DNA from: Echinometra lucunter
Lineage: Eukaryota > Echinodermata > Echinoidea > Camarodonta > Echinometridae
Assembly (NCBI GenBank): GCA_029962745.1
Contig: CM057156.1
Coordinates: 28,288,291 to 28,352,290, forward strand
Reading direction: 5' to 3'
Length of the DNA stretch: 64,000 nt
The notes below the pieces were generated by a model. The model worked only from the letters and a program-made list of their open reading frames with translations, searched no databases and had not been told where the DNA came from. A program made the translations under genes and the position numbers. Below are positions 46,955 through 57,125 of this stretch, one piece after another (within the stretch, counting starts at the first letter, position 1; each line of letters opens with the position of its first letter).

Positions 46955-47190
46955 AATGCATGGCCTCTTTGGAGAAAATTTCAAAACAGAAATTGACAGT
47001 GTCATATACGGTCGAGTGGTCTTGCCGAAGAGACCGAGGACTAAGCAAGATGGCGGCGTGTGCACTCAAGCGAATCGCCCAACGGGTCCGACGGCGATAC
47101 CGCGATGCGTGCTTTGTGAATGGGTATGCGCCTTCTACGTCTTCTATTTCTGTGGCATCAACTTCAAAGACAAAGTGGGAGTAGGCTATA
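46955..47190 (+). promoter_or_regulatory. YY1-type initiator and possible first exon
   Basis: AAGATGGCGGCGTG at 47047-47060 is a near-perfect YY1/initiator motif with the ATG inside it. The frame from there reads MAACALKRIAQRVRRRYRDA then CFVNG, with a donor-like GTATGC at 47122, and is rich in Arg. CpG density is raised from 46990 to 47300. No downstream exon could be identified in the window. Confidence 0.4.
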
Positions 47191-47727
47191 GACCCTATGC
47201 AGCGTGCATGCGGATATGTGGGACTGAAGTACAATTTCTGCTAAATGCAAACGCACGCCAACTTACCTTCCACTTTACGATATTCCGCGCCAAATGAGAG
47301 GAATCAATCCGTCGACTTCTGGTGAAAAAAGATGACGAGATTTTTCATATTTTCACGATTTCAAGTGCGGGAGCAAAACAAAACCAGCATCATTGCAACA
47401 ACTGATATTTTTCTTCTACAAATCTGTCAATTTGATGAAGTTTCAGTCTATGAACGGGTCAAGTGATCGAAACACAAAAGTTGATGCAAATTTTACTTTA
47501 ATAATAATTGTAAAAATCATGTAAATGTCGCATCGATTATTTAAATAATGATTTTGCAAAATTGCAAAAGTTACATATCAAACGATAGGGAAATTCATGC
47601 TGAATATCATGAGATTTAAATTGGCCACATATTTTAGTTTCTAACTTCACAAGATTCCATAATGTAAACCAATGTATTTTCTCGCTGAAGTTACTCGCAA
47701 AATCTCGAACGAAAGCGCTACGTTGGC

Positions 47728-48205
47728 CGGGTCGCGTCTTTTTTTCCCCTACCGTTACTGCGTTAAATTGCAGAACTTCACTCAGGAAGCGACTAGTGCG
47801 AGAGGCTATTATCAATATAGAGAATATGATTTACGCAGTACACCCGCACTACGCATGCGCGTGGACTTAGTTCGTCGATCGCGTCGGCTTGCAATGCATG
47901 TGATATGGGCTAGCTGCGTACACATAATGTAAGCTAGATTTGAAGAAAAATAACTATATCAAAAGTCACTCATACTTTGTGGTAGAGAATTATGAGAGGT
48001 TTATATAGTTTTGGATGGAATTGTTCATGTATTGAAGTGCAGCTGACACCGCGATAGTTGGTTGATGGACGCCCGAAGCTTCGGGCGAAAAGCAGTTATT
48101 AACCCTAATAAGTGTTCTGTGTAGCCTCTCGCACAAGTCGCTTCCTGAGTGAAGTTCTGCAATTTTACGCAGTAACGGTAGGGAAAAAAAAGACGCGGCC
48201 GGGTC
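47728..48205. repeat. Inverted repeat with 80-bp arms and 0.3 kb spacer
   Basis: The left arm 47730-47809 (ACCGTTACTGCGTTAAATTG, GCAGAACTTCACTCAGGAAG) pairs with the right arm 48123-48202 (CTTCCTGAGTGAAGTTCTGC, TACGCAGTAACGGT) at about 95% identity by eye. The arms end abruptly on both sides. A foldback MITE or an inverted duplication fits. A transcript across it would form a long hairpin. Confidence 0.85.
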
Positions 48206-49984
48206 CGAGACGTACGATAAATTCAGTGCATAGCTCATTACGTGCGGCGTTGCGCTCTGACTGCTTTGCGTTACACAAAATACTCTATTACTTTTTTGTT
48301 ATGATAATACTACAGACAAAAACACTGGAGAGGGTGTGATGCGGTGGGGTACCAGGGTTTCACTCCCACGGTAAAGGAGCTTTATGTAATATTGATGGTT
48401 TGCAACTCTGTAAAAGAACACTATTTGGGACTATAAACTTGAAGCCCGTGTCTAGTTTTGGTTAATCTAAGAATATTCATTATCAAAGTTTGAATCCATT
48501 GTCAGATAAATTGATAAAACCAAGTGTTATATCATAAAACACAAATTGTGTGAAAGAAGCAACTTCAAAACTGTTATACATGGGTAGAATTTTCAATTAA
48601 AATGTCCAAAATGAAAATCTCGGGGACCCCGAGATTTCGTGATTTTTTCTTTCTTTTTTGGTATTGAACCACTTTACAAGCATGGAATGGGAAGAAAATT
48701 TCAGGATACAATCTTCGTATATAGCTTCCTGATACACATTCACTAAATTAAACTATTAAACTCCTTCAAGGCGTATATTAAGAAAAAATAATAACATTAC
48801 CGAGAGAGGCCGCTCAATCTGATTTAACGGTCAAATTCAAATTTTCACGAAGAATCAATCCATAAAGAATAATTTAACAGTCACTAGACATTGGTAAGAT
48901 ATAAATAATAGATAATTCACAGGTTTTAATCTTTACCAAAACTAGACACGGCCTTTAACAACTTATAGTAATGACGTATTTTCTGTTATCTGGTTTTATA
49001 TCTTTTAATCTATTATGAAGCTTTTTATCCATCCACTATAATACGTTATCACTAATATCAACAATCAGTCAAATGACTTACAATTATCTTCTTTATACCG
49101 AATTAAACTTAATATCCAATCAAATGTAGTCTATCGATCATACAAACTTGTAAATCCTACCATCTGTTCTTGACAATATTTCTGTTTAATGACTCTAGAC
49201 TCTCCCTGAGCTCTCCCGATGATGTGTTCTCTGCACTCTCATTAGTATTGATATTATGCGTGTTTTCTGCCTCGCTATTCATGCTTTTTGGGAGATAATT
49301 GTGAATGCGTTACTTAATTTCAGTAGAAAGGGAGTCTAGGGAGAAATATTGAAATTCACGTGATATCACTAATATAAAATTGAATATAAACCATGGTTGA
49401 ATTTTTTTTTTTTTGGGGGGGGGACTGACGCCCCAAGCCCCCGCCCCCCCCCCTCCAGCACGCCAGTGGTAATGTAGATATTTTACAGACCTATAGTGGA
49501 TTTTGATGACAAAATAACCCTTTATCACTAAAAGTGTGTGTTTTCCCCTATCTCGCCTCCCTCGATTGTAATAAGTAAGTAACAACTGGACCAGCGAGGT
49601 GTTGAATTAGTCAAACATTTTATATTGCTCGAGTGTACTTTGAGGACTAAAAGTGGAATTTTCGGCTCGCTCGCAAAGTAAAAATCGGGATAGTTCGTAC
49701 TCTAAGTAAAGGTTCAAGTCCCCTAAACTTATCATTCAAGTAATGAGGATGTACCTCTGCAATATTGTTTGAAAACAATTTTTTGTGCGGTTAATTAGAG
49801 GAACGTTAGATAAGACTCGTCAAAGAGAGATAATGGGCAGAAAAAAAAAAGGTCCTAACCCCCCCCCCCCCCCGCATATTCAGTCTATCCTTCACGTCTG
49901 AACCTACACACCCTTTCCCGATCGGTCGCTTTGCTCCGCTGTATCAGTCATCCCCCCAACCGCGAACACAAATCGACACCCATG
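48206..49984. other. Non-coding interval with a 23-bp perfect palindrome
   Basis: AAATCTCGGGG and CCCCGAGATTT face each other across a single base at 48614-48636. G/C runs lie at 49412-49460 and a C-run at 49859-49873. No gene supported. Confidence 0.5.
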
Positions 49985-50215
49985 TGAAATGGAATAATAC
50001 AATGATTTTGATCGATAATGACATAATGATGAAGTCCTATATTTCGTATTTTTTGTAAACTAAACAAAGATATGAATTATGCTGCTCAGAGGAAATGCTT
50101 GAGGATAAATGAATTTTTATAAACATGCATCAAAGAAAATTATGATAATAGTTTTGAGGTTTAACACATACATGTATCAACCAGATGTTCATTTTGACTC
50201 GTGTTTGGGAAATTT
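49985..50215. repeat. Dispersed repeat, copy 4 (partial)
   Basis: GAAATGGAATAATACAATGA and the following 200 bp match 6905-7080 (AACACAATGATTTTGATCGA and CATCAAAGAAAATTA) with scattered changes. Confidence 0.7.
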
Positions 50216-51172
50216 TCGAATAGAGCAGGTTTAAAGGTGAAATTCAAAGAAAATCACGGAATAGGGTTAATTATATATGAATGGAAACGGGGAAGTATGT
50301 AGAAGACAGTGGTGTTCATTATTGCTCCTGTAAATTCCAAGAAATTATCTAAAAACACATTTTCCAAAAACGCCCCTCTGATTCTCAGAACCCGGAAGTG
50401 GCTGCGAGAGAAACGGGTCCCCAATGATGACGTAGGCATATGGACGATCTGCGGCGAGCTATAGCGCTTGCACGTAGTAAAACATTGTACATTGAGATGA
50501 TCGCATGCAATTTTGATGGCTTTTAGCCCGGCTTTTAGATACTGTTATTAAGAGAGGGGGCAAAACTGCAGTGGCTTAATATTTACATGACCTCACTGAT
50601 GAGTCGATTTTCTTTTCTTTTTTTTGGTCAAAGCAGAATATAAAGTAGGAAATTGACATGAAACCAAGCCCGGCCCGGATGCAAATGTCAAACTACGTCC
50701 CAAAACGACATTGCATCAAATTCTCGGAGACAGAACTGATTAAGAGACGCGCTCGACAAAATCATGATTGTATGTAAAAGCTACCTAGATAATATTGTTG
50801 TCTAAGGAAAATTGATGCTTCTTGCAGAAACTATCTAGATCTACAACATTCCTCTTTACTAAAATCTCGTATTTAACATGATAGGAATGGCTAGCTAGCG
50901 TACAGAGACTGGACGTCACCACTGATCTCAGATAGTATAGAGCCGGGGTGTAGAGATGAACATCATACATGTATTGCATTATAGCGTAGCTTCAGTCTTT
51001 ATGAAGGGATTTTTTCTTGTAATACTCTGATTAAACGTGATTTCGATAAGGAATTTCATTCGAAAAATATTTTTCAAGGAATTTATTCTTTTTTAGTGCA
51101 GGTTATGATGATTTTCAAGCAAATAAACAGTGAATTGAATTACAAGCCATATTACTCTCACCTTCGCCTCAC
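50216..51172. other. Non-coding interval
   Basis: AT-rich, with a CpG-containing stretch at 50385-50470. I see no supported exon on either strand. Confidence 0.4.
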
Positions 51173-51176
51173 CTAC

Positions 51177-52275
51177 TGTCGTGTAGGGATCGGATTTTAG
51201 TGTTTAGTTCAATCGTCCAGCAACAGAGAACATGTACATTGAAGACACGAAGATTCAAAGTCAGTTAGAGTATGAAGTTAACATTTATTCAGTTGAAGAT
51301 CAAAGATATGAACAGAAGTCTAGAGCAAGTCTGATGGTGACTGTACTCTGGTGATGTCTTGAATTCAGTCTGAAGTATTCTGAAGTATTCTGGTTCTCAC
51401 TCTCTCTGATTGGAGTCCTGAAGTTTAGTTTAGTTTAGTTTAGTTTATTAACTCAACCACCCTCCTGGGGTATGTGAGTAAAAACAAACACAATATAAAC
51501 TGGCAAGAATAACAATGTAACTGTAATACAAAAACATGAGATGGACATTATATACAGGTGATGAAACTACAGAATACAGAAAATAACTATCTACAGCAGG
51601 CACTGTGCCTGGGTTATGTGTAAATACTGTAAACATAATAAAACACAAATAAATCATACACAAGAAAAATATTTTTACTGCCTATCAAAGAAATCAACAA
51701 CTATCTTACAAAACTTTGCAAGTTTTGATAACACTGTACCTTTGGAATGGTTAAAAAGTAGATCCATTTTGTATACATTAGGTTGTTTCCAAAAATATTT
51801 CTTCATGGCTTGTTTACGATAATTCTCAAAAACTGGACACTGGAATAGATAATGATATTAATCTCCTATCTGGTTCAGGGTGCAATATTTACATATTCGT
51901 TCACCACGAGGAATATTTGCGTACCTCCCAGTCAGTGAACCCCTTTTATAATGAGTAAACCCTCTACTGGGAGTTGGTCAACCTTGAGCTCTTGACCAAA
52001 GGCCTGATGTACGTCATAACTTTTACTCAGTATTGGGGGAGTGGGTCAGTTATCTGGAAGGAGTGATGTAGTGGATTAGAAGACCATAAAGTGACCAGTG
52101 CGTCATAGCTTTAGTTGGAAGATGTATGAGTAACACTTTCTGAAGAAGAGTGAAGTTTGTAAACATTTAACTTCCTGTTTTACTTCCTGTAGAAGTATTG
52201 ATTAAGTATTGATAGATATATATATATAGATTGATTGATATAGAAAATGTGAAATTGGTTTATTATCACATAACA
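51177..52275 (-). repeat. 3' LTR carrying a LINE-fragment insertion
   Basis: It is continuous with the 54453-55041 LTR apart from 512 extra bases at 51424-51935. On the minus strand it has a TATA-like ATTATAAAAGGGG (plus 51944-51956) and an AATAAATG signal (plus about 51279-51286) in the order expected of U3-R-U5. Confidence 0.8.
51424..51935 (-). mobile_element. 5'-truncated LINE fragment with (AAACT)n tail
   Basis: Absent from the sister LTR, so it is an insertion. The minus strand reads GRYANIPRGERICKYCTLNQ, then a stop within IGD-YHYLFQCPVF, then KKYFWKQPNVYKMDLLFNHS, and ends at a stop. CxxC...H...C is the C-terminal zinc knuckle of a LINE ORF2. The 3' end is a run of AAACT in place of poly(A). 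That separates it from the L1/Tx1-like copy at 35.7-38.2 kb. Confidence 0.75.
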
Positions 52276-54452
52276 TCCCCTTTTGTTAGAAAATGTGACT
52301 TTCCCTCATTTGTTTAAAGTAAATTATATCTTAATCAACTTAAAGGGATAATCAATAGAAAAACATAGAAATTTACAGTATAAGATAAGCAACATTCTAT
52401 TCTACAATCTATTCTATCCTAACAAACATATCAAAACATAAGAAGAGGGGAAAAAGAAAGAAAATCAGAAATATAAGAAGAAAAGGGATTTTAAAGAATA
52501 TTCAATCAAAATCTTTTCCAAACAAATATCAATTTAACTTCTACATTCACATTGATTTGTTAATGAAGTTAAAACATAACTTAATCGAACTTGAACGCTA
52601 AAGAAATAATGACATTTCAATTATTCTTAATTATACCTTGAAGATTAATGAGTTTCTAATACCATGAAGCTATACAGAAATCCTGCAATACAATACCAAA
52701 TCAGCATCATTTGAAAGTCATTATAGAAAGCAATAAAACTGAAGTTGGGGTAAACAATAAATCCAAAACTGAAACATAATGTTGGTAGTTTCCCGCTATT
52801 GTTTACCTCCTTGAACTAAGACAGGATGAATGATAACTATGACGAATTGAAGTTGGGGTAGTATAACAAATTATGATGTGATCAAAATAGTTGCCTTACT
52901 TCACAATAACATCATATAAATCAATCAGTTTCGAGCTGCGAGCTCATCATCATAGGGAGATGTGCATCTATGCCAAAATTTAAATCATTTTGTACTTCCT
53001 ATTCTGAAGCATATAAAACAGATTTTCGCACTAACCAAATCATCCTATATGAATTTTACTCCAAATTGCTCGGATAACGTCTCTCTGACGGTTTTTCAAG
53101 TACTTTCAAACCTGATATTTATTCATGCTATACACAAAGCGTTGAAATACCCCAACACTGGAGCACACAATGCCTTTATTGGTATTCCTTGACACATTAT
53201 AGTGTAGCCCAATATCATTCAAACTGGAAAATTGCTTTGCTTTACATGTTAACCGTATTATGACATTATAAAGTTTAGACTGAAATACATGAATTATCGC
53301 TTTGTAGTATCTATTTTGATCACATCATGATGTGATTTTGTTCGGAATTGTCGGTCTATACACGAAACATACGCCACATGATTTAAATCAAGCTTTTACG
53401 TGTTAGCATCATTTCCATGGATGCATTTAAAGTTTCCCCTGGGGATTTCACGCTTACGTCACTTGATCAATATGCCTTTAATACTTTTCTAGAAACTTTT
53501 GGATACATGTGCGATGTTTTGAGAAAAAATATAAATGAAATAGTTCAATTTTGTTTTTGTTGGTAGCCTTTAAATGTGGTGAAATATTCATGGTTTTATT
53601 CTTTTAAAAAATAATTGTCAACGGTAATAGAGGAGCTTATCAAACCAGTAATAACAATGCATGGATACATTAATCAATCGCTTATACTACATTCTTACAG
53701 TAATACACTAACAAAAGTTATCTAAGCAAACTCTTGAATGAAAATATCAATTAAGAATAAAAATACTACTAGTAAATTAAGTGTAATTCAAAGCAAAGAG
53801 AAAATTGGTTCATTAAGTAAATTGGTTTAACTTACCGCAGCCATCCAAATCAGAGAAATGTAGAATATTATTGAAAACATCAAAAGACAGATAATCAAAC
53901 AACAACAACAAAAAAACACAACTTAGTAGTATAGAAGCAGTCTTCTCAAACGTCTGTCTTCCAGATTTAGTGTAAATTATTTCGTCAATCTGTCATGATC
54001 CTCCATCTCGTCAGTCTTGGGATGAAATTAGATGTCAAAGTTGTTTTTTTTTGTCTGTGTTTTCGACGCTGTCGTCGTTGTCGTCTTCGTCGTCGATCAT
54101 TAGGTTTGTATACAGGTCATCTCTGCTTATCTTCGCTGTCATCAGTCGTCATAGTAGTCATCGTCATCACCGTATTTGGCGATGTTGCCTTCGTTGTGGC
54201 CATCACCAAGCAGTGTTTTTCGATAGTCAGGATCATCATCAGGTCATCAGGTTCAAGTCATTCCGGAGGAAGCACTTCGTGGTGCATCATAATCATAGAC
54301 GTTTCATTTCTGAAGTGCTGAAATATATGTCATTGTTGGGTCTGTCGAGGGCAATCCTCCATCTTTTGTTAAACAGGCTCTGCATTGCTAATTTGTTTGA
54401 TGATGATTAATGCTCTCTATACTCTAGCTGGTCGAAATCGGGTTCTCAACCA
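52276..54452 (-). other. Internal region of the LTR element, non-coding
   Basis: The polypurine tract is at 52276-52287 and the primer-binding site at 54440-54452 (both minus strand). 52276 to about 53010 recurs at 55042 to about 55780 with about 97% identity by eye. 53995-54300 is rich in GTC/GTCGTC triplets, which on the minus strand gives Asp/Glu-rich or Arg-rich low complexity. No gag, protease, reverse transcriptase or integrase motif is visible. Confidence 0.65.
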
Positions 54453-55041
54453 TGTCGTGTAGGGATCGGATTTTAGTGTTTAGTTCAATCGTCCAGCAAC
54501 AGAGAACATGTACATTGAAGACACGAAGATTCAAAGTCAGTTAGAGTATGAAGTTAACATTTATTCAGTTGAAGATCAAAGATATGAACAGAAGTCTAGA
54601 GTAAGTCTGATGGTGACTGTACTCTGATGATGTCTTGAATTCAGTCTGAAGTATTCTGAAGTATTCTGGTTCTCACTCTCTCTGATTGGAGTCCTGAAGT
54701 GAACCCCTTTTATAATGAGTAAAACCTCTACTGGGAGTTGGTCAACCTTGAGCTCTTGACCAAAGGCCTAATGTACGTCATAACTTTTACTCAGTATTGG
54801 GGGAGTGGGTCAGTTATCTGGAAGGAGTGATGTAGTGGATAAGAAGACCATAAAGTGACCAGTGCGTCATAGCTTTAGTTGGAAGATGTATGAGTAATAC
54901 TTTCTGAAGAAGAGTGAAGTTTGTAAACATTTAACTTCCTGTTTTACTTCCTGTAGAAGTATTGATTAAGTATTGATAGAAGTATAATTTTATAGATTGA
55001 TTGATATAGAAAATGTGAAATTGGTTTATTATCACATAACA
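54453..55041 (-). repeat. 5' LTR (589 bp)
   Basis: TG...CA termini on the plus strand and TG...CA on the minus strand. It is directly adjacent to the primer-binding site on its low-coordinate side, which fixes the minus orientation. Confidence 0.8.
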
Positions 55042-55930
55042 TCCCCTTTTGTTAGAAAATGTGGCTTTCCTCATTTGTTTAAAGTAAATTATATCTTAAT
55101 CAACTTAAAGGGATAATCAATAGAAAAACATAGAAATTTACAGTATAAGATAAGCAACATTCTATTCTACAATCTATTCTATCCTAACAAACATATCAAA
55201 ACATAAGAAGAGGAGAAAAAGAAAGAAAATCAGAAACATAAGAAGAAAAGGGATTTTAAAGAATATTCAATCAAAATCTTTTCCAAACAAATATCAATTT
55301 AACTTCTACATTCACATTGATTTGTTAATGAAGTTAAAACATAACTTAATCGAATTTGAACGCTAAAGAAATAATGACATTTCAATTATTCTTAATATAC
55401 CTTGAAGATTAATGAGTTTCTAATACCATGAAGTTATACAGAAATCCTGCAATACAATACCAAATCAGTATCATTTGAAAGTCATTATAGAAAGCAATAA
55501 AACTGAAGTTGGGGTAAACAATAAATCCAAAACTGAAACATACTGTTGGTAGTTTCCCGCTATTGTTTACCTCCTTGAACTATGACAAGATGAATTATAA
55601 CTTTGACGAATTGAAGTTGGGGTAGTATAACAAATTATGATGTGATCAAAATAGTTGCCTTACTTCACAGTAACATCATATAAATCAATCAGTTTCGAAC
55701 TGCGAGCTCATCATCACAGGGAAATGTGCATCTATGCCAAAATTTAAATCATTCTGTACTTCCTATTCTGAAGCATATAAGACATAGAATGTATAGATGT
55801 ATGAGTAATACTTTCTGAAAAAGAGTGAAGTTTGTAAACATTTAACATCCTGTTTTACTTCCTGTAGAAGTATCGATTAAGTATTGATAAATTATAGAAA
55901 ATGTGAAATTGGTCTTATTATCACATAACA
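55042..55930 (-). mobile_element. Second partial internal region plus truncated LTR
   Basis: 55042 to about 55780 is the 3' half of the internal region again. It runs straight into the last 139 bp of an LTR (55792-55930). The missing piece includes most of this LTR and the 5' half of the internal region. It is a deleted second unit of a tandem element. Confidence 0.75.
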
Positions 55931-55934
55931 CTAC

Positions 55935-56870
55935 TTCTTCTCACCTACCTACTACATACAAACAATTGACTACCTGAACTGCCGAGTATGGAAACGTTAA
56001 CTTGAGCTTATAAAAGCACATGTAAATATAAATTAGCTAGGTAATAGAAAAGAAAAAGAAACCAAATTAGCAGTAAGGTGATTACCGTTTCTATATTTAC
56101 TTTAGAAAAGTTCAAACTTTTCTCCAAGAAAACAGTTTTGAATTCAAGAAACAAAGTATTCCGTCTATCTCTCCGTCTTTCGTGAATTATAACACCCGTA
56201 AAATTAAAATGGTATGCCCCACAACCGTTACATAGTACGTACAAGGGAGACTGTTCTATTATATTATGGGGTGTTTTCCCTTTATAATTGCAAAAAAGTT
56301 ATTCGTATAATTTCTCCGACATATTAAATAGAATGGTTGAAACATACTTTGCAAACATTCACAGAATGACGAATTCATCCAAACAATGCAGAAACATCGT
56401 TTTAATCACTCACTCGGACACGGTACATCACATTCACCACATTCACAACACACCACATCACAGGCTATTGTCCATATGATTACGTCACGGATCTCGCATC
56501 GAGTTGGGCAACGTATGCACAGGCAACATTGGAGGTCCGTTTTATCGATTTGTGACAGCCAAAATTTGGTTTCCCAGTTACTTTTCAAAAGTTTCAATCA
56601 GTTTCATAGTGATTTGTGCACCATAAACTTTATTTTGATATGAAATTCGAGCATATTCAAAACCTATGAATAGCAACTTTAAGGAGAGGCAGAAACCGCA
56701 ATGATTGAACTTCAGTTAAGAACCCCGCATTACTGAAAGAAGTCCTTGTTACGCCTTAATCATGTTAATATACATTTAGCTCACGGTTTTCAAGTGGAAA
56801 ACAATAATGACTTACTATTGTCAGGAAGAAAAGTCACCGCAGCCTTGATTTCAGAGGAACATGGGAATCC
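55935..56870. other. Upstream flank of the GTPase gene, no gene seen
   Basis: AT-rich, with a CACCACATTCACAACACACC stretch near 56433. No exon with supporting splice sites. Confidence 0.4.
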
Positions 56871-57125
56871 CACCTCAGTCACGTGACTAGGAGGCTTGAC
56901 TATGCAAATTAACTCCTCCCCATGCAGAAAATTTGGTTCATGCGTCCTCCGTCTTATTATGGGATGCCACAAATAATCTTTAAAAGCTCACTCCCGAAGA
57001 GCCAAGAGGAAATTGCGAAAAATACTTCACATCGCCAGAAGTTGAGATGTTCAGACAGATTCTCGGGGTGTCGAATTAATTCCTATCATTCCCGTCTATC
57101 GGTACCATCGGTACATAGAATCAGA
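56871..57125 (+). promoter_or_regulatory. Probable promoter and 5' UTR of the GTPase gene
   Basis: GTCACGTGAC (E-box palindrome) at 56878-56887, the octamer ATGCAAAT at 56902-56909 and a TATA-like TTTAAAA at about 56979 lie in the order and spacing of a POU/E-box-driven promoter. The likely start site is near 57010, which leaves a 5' UTR of about 115 bp before the ATG at 57126. An in-frame ATG at 56922 also exists but lies upstream of the TATA-like box. Confidence 0.45.

Larger units (their letters stand above)
51173..55934 (-). mobile_element. LTR retrotransposon in tandem LTR-internal-LTR-internal-LTR form
   Basis: Direct repeats of about 588 bp start TGTCGTGTAGGG and end ATCACATAACA (plus sense). 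They lie at 51177-52275 (with a 512-bp insert), 54453-55041, and as a truncated 139-bp copy at 55792-55930. CTAC flanks the outermost ends (51173-51176, 55931-55934). Read on the minus strand, TGGTTGAGAACCC directly after the 54453 LTR is a primer-binding site, and AACAAAAGGGGA directly before the 52275 LTR is a polypurine tract. The internal region is 2.2 kb with no gag or pol frame, so the element is non-autonomous. Confidence 0.8.

Noticed and set aside
54051..54410. Plus-strand frame of 119 residues rich in Ser/Arg/His as a gene
   Set aside because: It lies in a GTC/GTCGTC-rich stretch inside the LTR element's internal region, on the antisense strand, and has no motif.
51177..55930. LTR element read in plus orientation
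   Set aside because: In that sense there is no primer-binding site after the first LTR. In minus sense the primer-binding site, polypurine tract, TATA-like box and AATAAA all fall in the expected places.
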